Shown here: positions 32,654 through 41,082 of the stretch, piece by piece
Position numbering within the stretch: the first letter of the stretch is position 1
Layout of the letters: every line of letters starts with the position of its first letter
Origin: Streptomyces sp. NBC_01431
GTDB lineage: Bacteria > Actinomycetota > Actinomycetes > Streptomycetales > Streptomycetaceae
NCBI RefSeq assembly: GCF_036231355.1
Contig: NZ_CP109496.1
Span: forward strand, 3,720,001-3,784,000
Reading direction: 5' to 3'
DNA length: 64,000 nt
Made by a program: the position numbers and the translations under genes
The notes under the pieces: generated by a model
The model's database searches: none
Told to the model about the DNA's origin: nothing
Seen by the model: only the letters and a program-made list of their open reading frames with translations

Positions 32654-34204
32654 GTGCGAACCACTCTGCGTGCCGCCGCTCTTGCCGCATCCGCCGCCAT
32701 GGTCGTCGTCGGCGTACAGTCCGGCTCCACCGCCGGCGCCACCGACCGCGCCGCCGGCGCCACCGCGCTCCCCCTCAGCACCACCCAGCGCGCCGACGCC
32801 CTGCGCACCGCCCAGGACGCGGCCCCCGCCGCCGCCCGCCAGATCGGGCTCGGCGCCCAGGAACAGCTCGTCGTCCGCGACGTGATCAAGGACGCCGACG
32901 GCACGGTCCACACCCGTTACGAGCGCACGTACAACGGCCTGCCCGTCCTCGGCGGCGACCTCGTCGTGCACACCGCGAAGGACGGCGCCCTCAAGGGCGT
33001 CGACAAGGCGACCGACGCGAAGATATCCGTCGCCACCGCCACCACCTCGCTCAAAGCCGCCCCCACCGGCTCCCGCAAGGTGATCTGGGCCGCCACCGGC
33101 AAGCCCGTCCTCGCCTACGAACGCACCGTCACCGGCACCCAGCCGGACGGCACCCCGAGTCGCCGCGACATCGTCACGGACGCCACCACCGGCGCCGAGC
33201 TCTACTCCCACGAGGAGATCGAGACCGGCATCGGAACCAGCGAGTACTCCGGCAAGGTCACCCTCGGCACCACCAAGAGCGGCTCGACCTACAGCCTCAC
33301 CGACGCCGCGCGCGGCGGCCACAAGACGTACGACCTGAAGGGCGGCAGCTCCGGCACCGGCACGCTCTTCACGAAGTCCACCGACACCTGGGGCAACGGC
33401 TCGCCCTCCAACCGCGAGACCGCAGCCGTGGACGCCCACTACGGCGCGGCCGAGACCTGGGACTTCTACAAGACCGAGCTCGGCCGCAACGGCATCGCGG
33501 GCAACGGCAAGGCCGCCTACTCGCGGGTCCACTACGGCAACGCGTACGTCAACGCGTTCTGGGACGACAGTTGCTTCTGCATGACGTACGGCGACGGCGA
33601 GGGCAACAAGAAGCCGCTCACCGCGCTCGACGTGGCCGGTCACGAGATGAGCCACGGCCTCACCGCCGCCACCGCCAAGCTGAACTACAGCGGGGAGTCC
33701 GGCGGCCTCAACGAGGCGACCAGCGACATGTTCGGCACGTCGGTCGAGTTCTTCGCCAACAACGCCTCCGACAAGGGCGACTACCTCATCGGCGAGAAGA
33801 TCGACATCAACGGCGACGGCACCCCGCTGCGCTACATGGACAAGCCGAGCAAGGACGGCAACTCCGCCGACTACTGGTCGAGCACGGTGGGCAACAAGGA
33901 CGTGCACTACTCGTCCGGCCCCGCCAACCACTTCTTCTACCTGCTGTCCGAGGGCAGCGGCGCGAAGACGATCAACGGGGTGAGCTACAACTCACCGACC
34001 TACGACGGCTCGAAGGTCACCGGGATCGGCCGGGTCAAGGCGTACAAGATCTGGTACAAGGCGCTCTCCACGTACATGACCTCGACCACCAACTACGCGA
34101 AGGCGCGCACCACCACGCTCCAGGCGGCCTCGGATCTGTACGGGGCGACCAGCGCGGAGTACAAGGCGGTGGCGGCGACTTGGACCGCCATCAACGTGAA
34201 GTAG
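32654..34204 (+). CDS. Secreted thermolysin-like M4 metalloprotease
   Basis: 516 residues, pre-pro-protease. Signal peptide RTTLRAAALAASAAMVVVG is followed by an FTP/PepSY propeptide (about 30-200) and the M4 catalytic domain. Zinc ligands His330 and His334 (HEMSH) and Glu354 (GGLNEATSD) and the catalytic Glu331 are intact. A later His (SSGPANHFFY) is the expected transition-state residue. It is a neutral protease acting outside the cell. GTG at 32654 follows AAGGAG. The PKLV-type C-terminal extension seen in some homologues is absent. Confidence 0.94.
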   Translation: MRTTLRAAALAASAAMVVVGVQSGSTAGATDRAAGATALPLSTTQRADALRTAQDAAPAAARQIGLGAQEQLVVRDVIKDADGTVHTRYERTYNGLPVLGGDLVVHTAKDGALKGVDKATDAKISVATATTSLKAAPTGSRKVIWAATGKPVLAYERTVTGTQPDGTPSRRDIVTDATTGAELYSHEEIETGIGTSEYSGKVTLGTTKSGSTYSLTDAARGGHKTYDLKGGSSGTGTLFTKSTDTWGNGSPSNRETAAVDAHYGAAETWDFYKTELGRNGIAGNGKAAYSRVHYGNAYVNAFWDDSCFCMTYGDGEGNKKPLTALDVAGHEMSHGLTAATAKLNYSGESGGLNEATSDMFGTSVEFFANNASDKGDYLIGEKIDINGDGTPLRYMDKPSKDGNSADYWSSTVGNKDVHYSSGPANHFFYLLSEGSGAKTINGVSYNSPTYDGSKVTGIGRVKAYKIWYKALSTYMTSTTNYAKARTTTLQAASDLYGATSAEYKAVAATWTAINVK

Positions 34205-34223
34205 ATGTGACATAGCGTCAACT

Positions 34224-34272
34224 CACCTGGTTCTACGGGGAGTCGGGCTTGCCGTCCCCGTAGAGCCAGGTG
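34224..34272. terminator. Long hairpin between convergent peptidase genes
   Basis: An 18-bp stem (CACCTGGTTCTACGGGGA with its complement, one G-T pair) closes a 13-base loop. It begins 20 bp after the M4 stop and includes the last 13 codons of the M1 gene, so coding sequence and terminator overlap. Confidence 0.85.
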
Positions 34273-35639
34273 TCCCACACGGATGCGGCGAGGCTCCTGC
34301 CCGCCTCCTCGTCGGCGAAGCGGGTGAAGTCCGCGGTCGAGGCGTTGCCGTACCGGTGGACGCGCACCCAGTCCCGCAGCAGGGCGTGGAACTTCTGCTC
34401 CCCCACGGCCTGGCGCAGCTTGTGGACGACCATGGCGCCGCGCACGTACACCGGCCGCGCCGACACCTCGGCGGCGGTCGGCGGCTGGGCGGGCGGGAAC
34501 GCCCAGATCTCGTCGCCGCCGTCCTTCGCGTACTCCTGGTCGAAGAGCCGCTGCGCCGACGGGCCGCCATGGTCCTCGCTCCACAGCCACTCCGTGTACT
34601 GCGCGAAGCCCTCGTTCAGCCACATGTCGCGCCAGGTGGCGGGCGTGACGGAATCGCCGAACCACTGGTGGGCCAGCTCGTGCACCAGGGTGCTGGCGTC
34701 GAAGTGGTCGAGCGGCAGCACCGGCCGGTTCTGCGTCTCCAGGGCGTACCCGGAGCTCTTCTCGGGTGCGACGATGACGCCGGTCGAGGAGAACGGGTAC
34801 GGCCCGAAGTTCTGCTCCTCCCACGCCAGCATGTCCGGCAGCTGGGCCACGACGGCCGCGGTCTGCTTCTTCACCCGGGGGTTGACGGCGGTGTAGATGG
34901 GGATCCTGGACTTGGTCATCCCCTTGTCGTCGATCTCGTACGGTCCGATGGCGACGGTGGCCAGATATGTGGCCATGGGCTGGGTGGTCCGCCAACTGAA
35001 GCTTGTACGGCCGCCGTTGGAGACCTTGCCCGTCAACTCGCCGTTGGACACGACCTGAAGACCGTCCGGCACGGTGACCTTGATGTCGTACGTGGCCTTG
35101 TCGCGTGGATGGTTGTTGGAGGGGAACCAGGCCATCGAGCCGGTCGGCTCACCGAGCGCGAGCACACCGCCGTCGGGCGATTTCAGCCAGCCCTCCAGGG
35201 AGCCGTCGGGATCGGTGATGGTCTTCGGGCTGCCCGAGTAGCGGACGTACGCGGTGAAGGTCTGGCCCTCGGTGAGCTCGTGGTGCGGGCGTAGGGTGAG
35301 TTCGTCCCCGGCCCGGTTGACGGCCGCGGGCCGGCTGTCGACGGTGGCCTCCTGCACGTCCATCCCGGCGAAGTCGAGATCGAACGCGCTGAGGTTCTTG
35401 ACCGCCCGCGCCACGATCGTGGCCCCGCCCTTGAGGTGCCCGGAGGCGGGGTCGTAGTCGAGGTCCAGGCTGTAGTGCTGGACGTCGTAACCGTCGTTGC
35501 CGAGCCGGGGGAAGAGCGGGTCGCGGGTGCCCGAGGAACCAGGGGTGCCGTCGACGCCGCCCGAACAGGCCGTGACGGCGAGGACGGTGATCAGCGCGGC
35601 GGCCAAACGGGCCGGGGCCACCGTGTACCGCCCCTTCAC
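34233..35639 (-). CDS. M1-family metallopeptidase lipoprotein
   Basis: 468 residues. The signal peptide ends with lipobox VTAC, so the enzyme is probably anchored outside the membrane. The N-terminal beta domain is followed by the gluzincin core: His320-Glu-Leu-Ala-His324 and Glu343 (WLNEGFAQY). The exopeptidase GAMEN loop is replaced by GYALETQN, seen in several actinobacterial relatives. There is no large C-terminal ERAP-like domain, so it is a short form. GTG 35639 has a G-rich site before it; a GTG at 35672 adds 11 residues. Confidence 0.9.
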   Translation of the reverse strand: MKGRYTVAPARLAAALITVLAVTACSGGVDGTPGSSGTRDPLFPRLGNDGYDVQHYSLDLDYDPASGHLKGGATIVARAVKNLSAFDLDFAGMDVQEATVDSRPAAVNRAGDELTLRPHHELTEGQTFTAYVRYSGSPKTITDPDGSLEGWLKSPDGGVLALGEPTGSMAWFPSNNHPRDKATYDIKVTVPDGLQVVSNGELTGKVSNGGRTSFSWRTTQPMATYLATVAIGPYEIDDKGMTKSRIPIYTAVNPRVKKQTAAVVAQLPDMLAWEEQNFGPYPFSSTGVIVAPEKSSGYALETQNRPVLPLDHFDASTLVHELAHQWFGDSVTPATWRDMWLNEGFAQYTEWLWSEDHGGPSAQRLFDQEYAKDGGDEIWAFPPAQPPTAAEVSARPVYVRGAMVVHKLRQAVGEQKFHALLRDWVRVHRYGNASTADFTRFADEEAGRSLAASVWDTWLYGDGKPDSP

Positions 35640-36344
35640 TGCCGCCCCCCGCCTCTCCGGTCGTTTGTCCACATCTGTGATCCTACGGGCGCCACGAGCC
35701 CCCGCGAGGCGCGGTCACTCCTTCAGCGCCGCGAAGCTCCGCGAGGCGCCGCCACTCCTCACAGCACCGCGAGGCCCCGCGAGGCCCCGCCACTCCTTCA
35801 GCGCGGCGAGACCCGCCCGGCCGAGCTCCTGTCCCGGATCGCGACGCGGACCACCGACCCCGCCGACACCCACGACCGGGCCGTCCCCCGCCCCAGGGCG
35901 CGGCCCGCCAGAAACACCCCGACCCTGGGAAGGGCCGCGGGCCCGGGACAGGCGTGGGCCCGGGAAGGGGCGCGGGCCGGGAAGGGCGCGGGCCCGAAAA
36001 GGGGCGCGAGGAACTGCGCGACCAGCCACCAACCACCCGCGGCCAAACCCCAGCACAACCCAGCCGGGGTCGGGTCAGGGGCGGAGGCCCGGGGGCACCC
36101 CAGGGTCAGGGCCGGAGCCCAGCGCGGGCTCACACGGGTTCAGAAGCGGAGCCCAGGGCGGACCCCCCGGGTCAGAAGCGGAGCCCAGGATGGCCCCCCC
36201 GGGGGTCAGAAGCGGAGCCCAGGATGGACCCCCCCCCGGGGGTCAGAAGCGGAGCCCAGCGCGGACCCCCCGGGGGTCAGGGGCGGAGCCCCTGCGAGGG
36301 GGCTGCGGAAGGGGTGCCCACCCCAGCCATGACACCATCGAGGC
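35640..36344. repeat. 705-bp gap filled by three tandem-repeat arrays
   Basis: No gene is credible here. Array 1 (35697-35830): units ending GCCACTCCTTCAGCGC. Array 2 (about 35925-36012): four units around GGCCCGGGAAGGGGCGCG. Array 3 (36073-36300): about seven units of 31-36 bp built on GGTCAGAAGCGGAGCCC, with the C-run between units varying in length. Array 3 shares its core with the dispersed repeats elsewhere in the window. Open frames crossing it are compositional artefacts. Confidence 0.8.
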
Positions 36345-36845
36345 GTGCTCGACATCGGCTACTCCCTATCCCGCCGTTTCCCCGACCCCTCGCAGACCGA
36401 CTACAGCCGCGCGGACGTCTACACCCTGCGCCACGACCTGTTCTGCGGAGACGTCTACCTCGCCGACACCAAGGCGGACCGCGAGGTGTCCACAGCCTGG
36501 GGATGGGTGCCCGTGCTCGACTTCGCGTGGGCACTGTGCGACACCGTCGAGCGGCTCGACCGGGACCCCCGCGGCTCGCGCGCCTCGCAGCCCCAGTACG
36601 CCGAGATCGACTTCACCGAGTCGTCGGACCGGATGCTCTTCGAGCGCCGCTTCGGATGGGTCGACGTGGAGGCCGACTGGATGCCCGCCGACGAACCGCC
36701 CCTCACCTTCTCGCACGCCGAACTCCGCCGCGAGACAAGGGACTTCCTGCACGACTTGATCGCCGATCTGACCGACATGCACGAGAGCCTCGGCGACAAC
36801 CCGATCGTCTGGGACCTCCAATCCCGGTTCCCCCGGATGGACTGA
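36345..36845 (+). CDS. Hypothetical protein
   Basis: 166 residues, acidic, aromatic-rich, without signal peptide or membrane segment. Patterns include DVYTLRHDLFCGDVYLAD and WGWVPVLDFAWAL. I do not recognise the family; similar proteins are common in Streptomyces. GTG 36345. The next gene starts one base after the stop, so the two form an operon with a tyrosine phosphatase-like protein. Confidence 0.75.
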   Translation: MLDIGYSLSRRFPDPSQTDYSRADVYTLRHDLFCGDVYLADTKADREVSTAWGWVPVLDFAWALCDTVERLDRDPRGSRASQPQYAEIDFTESSDRMLFERRFGWVDVEADWMPADEPPLTFSHAELRRETRDFLHDLIADLTDMHESLGDNPIVWDLQSRFPRMD

Positions 36846-36846
36846 C

Positions 36847-37296
36847 GTGACCGCCGGCCCGCTCTGGGACCCCGCGGCGCCCGGCGTGCTACGGCTGCCC
36901 TCGGGACGGCTCGTACGGGGCCGCGGCCTGCGCCACCCGATGCCCGCCGGCCCGCTGCCCGACTTCGCCGTCCGCCTGCTCGGCAAACGGCCCGTCGAAC
37001 CGCCCGACGGCGCCCTTGAGGTCCACTGGCTGCGCTGGCCCGACTTCCGGCTGCCGAGCAGCGACGCCCAGGCGCGGCAGATCCTCACGGAGGCCTGGCA
37101 GCGGGCCGCCTCCGAGCGCGTGGAACTCACCTGCGCGGGCGGCCTCGGCCGCACCGGCACGGCGCTGGCCTGCATCGCCGTACTGGACGGTGTCCCGCCG
37201 CAGGAGGCGGTGGCGTACGTCCGCGCCCACTACCACCACCGGGCGGTGGAAACTCCCTGGCAGCGGTGGTACGTACAGCGCCGCTTCCACCCGTAG
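36847..37296 (+). CDS. Protein-tyrosine/dual-specificity phosphatase-like protein
   Basis: 149 residues. The C-x5-R phosphate loop is intact: Cys96-Ala-Gly-Gly-Leu-Gly-Arg102-Thr-Gly. WPDFRLPSSD before it is the position of the general-acid loop, with Asp available. Size and layout fit the small DSP/PTP family. The substrate is unknown. It is directly coupled to the hypothetical gene upstream. Confidence 0.82.
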   Translation: MTAGPLWDPAAPGVLRLPSGRLVRGRGLRHPMPAGPLPDFAVRLLGKRPVEPPDGALEVHWLRWPDFRLPSSDAQARQILTEAWQRAASERVELTCAGGLGRTGTALACIAVLDGVPPQEAVAYVRAHYHHRAVETPWQRWYVQRRFHP

Positions 37297-37344
37297 CCAC
37301 GTGGCCCAGGTCCCGACCGGACCACAGCCCCGCGACGAGGGCCT

Positions 37345-38028
37345 CTACGCCTCCACCCGCACCCCGATCTGCGCGGCCAACGCCGGTGCCAGATCGAGGA
37401 GTTGGGAGGGTGTGATGACCGCGCCCGCCAGCCGCTCGACCCCGCGCGCGATGTCGAGCAGTGTCGCCCCGCGCAGATCGACGTCCTTCATGCGGACCCC
37501 CGTGAAGTCCGCCCCGCGCAGCTCGCAGCCGTGGAACTCGACCCGCTCCAGCTTCGCCCCGCCGAAGTCCGGTTCGGTCAGGACGCAGCCCTCGAAGACC
37601 ACGTCACGCAGCTCGGCCTCGCGCAGATTCAGGTAGTCGATCTTCCCGCCCTTGATCAGCACGCGCTCAAGCACCGACCCGTGCAGCTGCACCCCGCCCA
37701 TCCGGACGTCCCGCACCTCCACGTCACGCAGACCGGCCCGGGACAGATCCGTACCCACCCCGCGAATCCCCGACAGGACCGAGTCGATGAAGCGGGCGCC
37801 ACTCAGCCGGGTCTCGTCCAGCGCGCATCCGTAGACACCGCAGTCGAGGAAACGGGCACCGTGCGCCTGCTGCCCGCCCAGATCGAGGTTCCTGAACTCC
37901 AGCCCGTCATAGTCGCCCTCCGGCTCCAGTTCACCCGCGCCGAACGGCGCCAGTGGTGGCAACCTCACCTCCGTCCTGCGGGCTCCCGCCGTCGCCGCCG
38001 AATTCTTCGCACTCCGTGCCGCTGCCAT
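37345..38028 (-). CDS. Pentapeptide-repeat protein
   Basis: 227 residues. From residue about 60 to 200 the A(D/N)LxX-type five-residue periodicity is clear (FRNLDLGGQQAHGARFLDC, LREAELRDVVFEGCVL, LRGADFTGVRMKDVDLRGA), which folds as a right-handed quadrilateral beta-helix. Some relatives mimic DNA and protect gyrase (Qnr/MfpA); whether this one does is unknown. GGGGAC precedes ATG 38028. Confidence 0.87.
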   Translation of the reverse strand: MAAARSAKNSAATAGARRTEVRLPPLAPFGAGELEPEGDYDGLEFRNLDLGGQQAHGARFLDCGVYGCALDETRLSGARFIDSVLSGIRGVGTDLSRAGLRDVEVRDVRMGGVQLHGSVLERVLIKGGKIDYLNLREAELRDVVFEGCVLTEPDFGGAKLERVEFHGCELRGADFTGVRMKDVDLRGATLLDIARGVERLAGAVITPSQLLDLAPALAAQIGVRVEA

Positions 38029-38146
38029 GTCCCCATGCTGGACCATGGCACTGACAATCACCCCTGCTCGCAAGCGGGGGAAGGCCCCGCTCCGTAAATT
38101 CGCGACGCGGACGTGTCACATTCGCGGAACCCGCACCGTCCCATCT

Positions 38147-38514
38147 CCGAACGCGTCGCCCCCGCCCGGCGAGCGACTGTTCCAGGGCCATCTCCCCGTC
38201 GCCCCGTACGAGTCGAAGGCCGCCGGGATCGCCCGCGCGGAGCTGCTCCTCGACACGGGGTTCCCGGGGTGGCGCGAACGCACCACATGGCGCCGCGAGG
38301 CCCTCGCGGCGGGCCGCACGGGCGCGGTCGACCCGCCCGGCACGACCTGGCGCGACCGCCCCGCGATCGACCGGGGCCACGGCGTGTACCTGGCGGGTGA
38401 CCAGGTCGCGGCCCCGGGCGTCCTGTCGGAGGTGGCCTTCAACAGCGCGATGGCGGCGGCGTCGATGGCCCTGAAGAACCTGAACTGGCACGCCTGGACG
38501 CGCGTCACGCCTGA
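38147..38514 (+). pseudogene. 3' fragment of an FAD-dependent oxidoreductase
   Basis: In frame 2 of the plus strand a stretch of about 110 codons reads as the C-terminal end of a phytoene-desaturase or amine-oxidase-type flavoprotein: ARAELLLDTGFPGW, then RGHGVYLAGDQVAAPGVLSE and AFNSAMAAASMALK, the FAD-binding end motif. There is no N-terminal Rossmann part, no start and no proper stop in frame; a frameshift near 38490 would give TGA at 38512. It lies in a 625-bp gap between two minus-strand genes and is best explained as a decayed gene. The remainder of the gap shows nothing. Confidence 0.65.
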
Positions 38515-38653
38515 CCGGTCCCAGCTCCGCCAAGGCCCACTGGACCCACTCCACACCCCCCTGACTTCGAGGGGACGGCGAACCATGGTCCAGGAGATCA
38601 AGCGCAGGGCCCGCGCTACACACTGGAGCCGGGGCGCTGATGGCCAGCGGGTG

Positions 38654-39130
38654 CTACTGCGCCCCGCCCAGCTTGCGCAGCGCGTCATCCGTGAGCCGGT
38701 TCACGGTCCACTCCGACATCGACACTGCTCCGAGGGACCGATAGAACTCGACGGCAGACAGGTTCCAGTCGAGGACCGACCACTCCAGGCGCTCATAGCC
38801 GCGCGCCACACAGATGCGGGCCAGCTCGGTGAGGAGGGCCTTGCCGTGGCCGCCTCCCCGGGCCTCGGGGCGTACGTACAGGTCCTCCAGGTAGATGCCG
38901 TGCACCCCGCGCCAGGTCGAGAAGTTCAGGAACCAGAGGGCGAAGCCCACCGGCTCGCCCGACTCGTCCTCCGCGATGTGCGCGAACGCCGCCGGGTGCT
39001 CGCCGAACAGCGCCTCGCGGAGCTGCTCCTCGGTGGCGCGCGCCTCGTCCAGTGCCTTCTCGTACTCGGCGAGCTCGCGCACCATCTGGTGGATCACGGG
39101 GACATCGGCGGCTGTGGCATTGCGAATCAT
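38654..39130 (-). CDS. GNAT-family N-acetyltransferase
   Basis: 158 residues. The GNAT fold shows IRNATAADVPVIHQMVREL, the acetyl-CoA motif YVRPEARGGGHGKALLTEL (R-x-x-G-x-G/A), and VLDWNLSAVEFYRSLGA. The pattern resembles diamine/spermidine N-acetyltransferases (SSAT-like), including the HGIYLEDLYV segment. Substrate is not certain; polyamine is a guess from that similarity. Confidence 0.88.
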   Translation of the reverse strand: MIRNATAADVPVIHQMVRELAEYEKALDEARATEEQLREALFGEHPAAFAHIAEDESGEPVGFALWFLNFSTWRGVHGIYLEDLYVRPEARGGGHGKALLTELARICVARGYERLEWSVLDWNLSAVEFYRSLGAVSMSEWTVNRLTDDALRKLGGAQ

Positions 39131-39314
39131 GGCCGAAGAGTAGGCGGCGCGGCATCCGTGCCGCCTATCCGTTTCGCCGTACGGACAGGGCACGGGGGGC
39201 CGGGCGCAGGACGGGGCCGCCGCGGGTGCGGGGTGGGGGTGGGCAGTCGCGGGCGCGGTACAGACATGCGGGCCCTCCGTCCTCCTGGGAAAGTCACACC
39301 CGGCCGACGCCCGG

Positions 39315-40166
39315 ATGTCGATCCCCCGTCCCGCCCCGCCCTCATGCGTGAATCAGCGCATGAGGCGTTTTCCCCCCGGCCGACGGCACCGCGGCGCACG
39401 GGCCCCCGACACGCAGGCTCCCGACACATCTGCCGATCCCCCACCGCCCCGCCGCACACCGCGTGCCGGCGCGCTACACCGCACCCTCCGCCACGCGCTC
39501 CACCACGCCCTCCGCTACATCCGCAGCGCCCCCGGCACCTACCTCTGGCTCGCCGCGCTGTTCGTCACGACCGTCGCCATGCACCACATGTCGCCCGAAT
39601 TCGAGACGGACTTCCTGCGGCAGCGGTCCACCAACATTCACGAGTTGTCGACCAACCCGGGCCGCGTCCTGATCGCGAGTGCCTTCTGGATCGACGGCGG
39701 TGGCTGGCTCCCGTACGCCGTGCTCTACACCATCTTCCACGCGCAGGCCGAACGCTGGCTCGGCACCCTGCGCTGGCTGATCATCGCGTTCGGTACGCAC
39801 GTGGCCGCCACGTTCATCAGCGAGGGCGCCCTGCTGTGGGCCATCCGGCACGGCTACGCGCCCCCTTCCGCGGTCAACACCCTTGATGTGGGCGTCAGTT
39901 ACGCCCTCGCGGGCGTCATCGCGGTCCTCACGTACCGGATCGCCCCGCCCTACCGCTACCTCTATCTGCTCGGCGTTCTCGTCGTCTACGGCGCCCCGCT
40001 CCTCAGCGGCCGCACGTTCACCGACCTCGGGCACTTCGCGTCCGTACTCATCGGTCTCGCGTGCTACCCGCTGACCCGCGGGCAGGGCGGCGCGCCCTGG
40101 AACCCGGCCGACACCCTGCGCGCCGCCGCCCGCCGGCTCAGCAGACCCCGCCGAGCGGCTCGCTAA
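39315..40166 (+). CDS. Rhomboid-like membrane protein
   Basis: Up to 283 residues. The first 65 are Arg/Pro-rich and poorly supported; translation may begin later. About six membrane segments follow. TLDVGVSYALAG could hold the Ser of a rhomboid GxS site and DLGHFASVLIG the His, so this matches the actinobacterial rhomboid-like family. Whether it is an active intramembrane protease is not certain, since GVSY replaces GxSG. Its last four bases overlap the convergent DsbA-like gene. Confidence 0.72.
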   Translation: MSIPRPAPPSCVNQRMRRFPPGRRHRGARAPDTQAPDTSADPPPPRRTPRAGALHRTLRHALHHALRYIRSAPGTYLWLAALFVTTVAMHHMSPEFETDFLRQRSTNIHELSTNPGRVLIASAFWIDGGGWLPYAVLYTIFHAQAERWLGTLRWLIIAFGTHVAATFISEGALLWAIRHGYAPPSAVNTLDVGVSYALAGVIAVLTYRIAPPYRYLYLLGVLVVYGAPLLSGRTFTDLGHFASVLIGLACYPLTRGQGGAPWNPADTLRAAARRLSRPRRAAR

Positions 40167-40888
40167 GAAACGCCCGCCGCTGCCAGCGCCTTCCCGAACG
40201 CCTGCGTGTCGAAGATCGCCCGGCCGGCCCCGGCCGGTTTCTTCCCGTCGATCAGCACCACGGGGCTGCCGTTGACGCCCGAGTCCTCGAACGCGCCCTC
40301 CGCCGACTTCACCCAGGCCTTGTACGTGTCCTCGCGCACCGCCTTGTCGAAGGCGGCGCCGCGCAGCCCCGGCACCTTGTCGGCGATCTTCAGCAGATTG
40401 TCGGCGGTGAGGGCGTCATCGGTCTCCTTCTCCGGCTGGCTGGCGAACACCGCCGCGTGGAACTCGGGGAACTTGCCCGCCTCGACGGCCGCCCGCATCG
40501 CGTTGACGGCCCGCTTCGAGCCGCTGCCACCGAAGTTGGCGTCGAGGAACGAGGCGATCGTGTAGCGGACCTTGACCTTGCCCTCGGCCGCGAGCCTGGT
40601 CACCGCGGTCGCACCGCCGCCCTCGTAGTGCTTGCAGAACGGGCAGCGCGGATCCTCGTACACGGTCACGGTGTGGGGCGCGGCCGGATCGCCGACGACG
40701 ATTTCCGCACCCGCCACCTTCGCCGGCAGCTTCGCCAGCGTGGCGGCCTCCGGCGCGGTCTTCACGGTGAGTTCGGCCTGCGAGGACGCACCGGAGCCCG
40801 AACCGGAGGAGCAGGCGGCCGCCGAGAGGCCGAGCCCCACGGCCGCCACCACCACAACCGCGGCACGACGGATAGCGCGTACGCCCAT
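40163..40888 (-). CDS. DsbA/thioredoxin-fold lipoprotein
   Basis: 241 residues. Signal peptide with lipobox (SAAAC) and a Ser/Gly linker, then a DsbA-like thioredoxin fold with the active site Cys-Pro-Phe-Cys (EDPRCPFCKHYE) and the cis-Pro loop GVNGSPVVLIDG. It probably acts in disulfide chemistry outside the membrane. ATG 40888. Confidence 0.9.
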   Translation of the reverse strand: MGVRAIRRAAVVVVAAVGLGLSAAACSSGSGSGASSQAELTVKTAPEAATLAKLPAKVAGAEIVVGDPAAPHTVTVYEDPRCPFCKHYEGGGATAVTRLAAEGKVKVRYTIASFLDANFGGSGSKRAVNAMRAAVEAGKFPEFHAAVFASQPEKETDDALTADNLLKIADKVPGLRGAAFDKAVREDTYKAWVKSAEGAFEDSGVNGSPVVLIDGKKPAGAGRAIFDTQAFGKALAAAGVS

Positions 40889-41082
40889 GAAAAACCAACC
40901 CTTCGGTGCGAAATACCGCAAAATTACCTGACCTTCGACACTAAACACCCGCCCCTGCCGCCCTGGCCGCCAAAGGTCCCCCCGCACGCCGCCATTGGTC
41001 CCGCGGATTCCGCAGCGACCCTGCCCACCTGCGGATTCCATGGCTGGACAGCCCCCGTGCCCCGGGTGTACGAACAACCCCC

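Noticed and set aside
35497..36759. 420-codon plus-strand frame across the repeat arrays
   Set aside because: Made of tandem-repeat translation and shadow of the next gene; no start site or domain.
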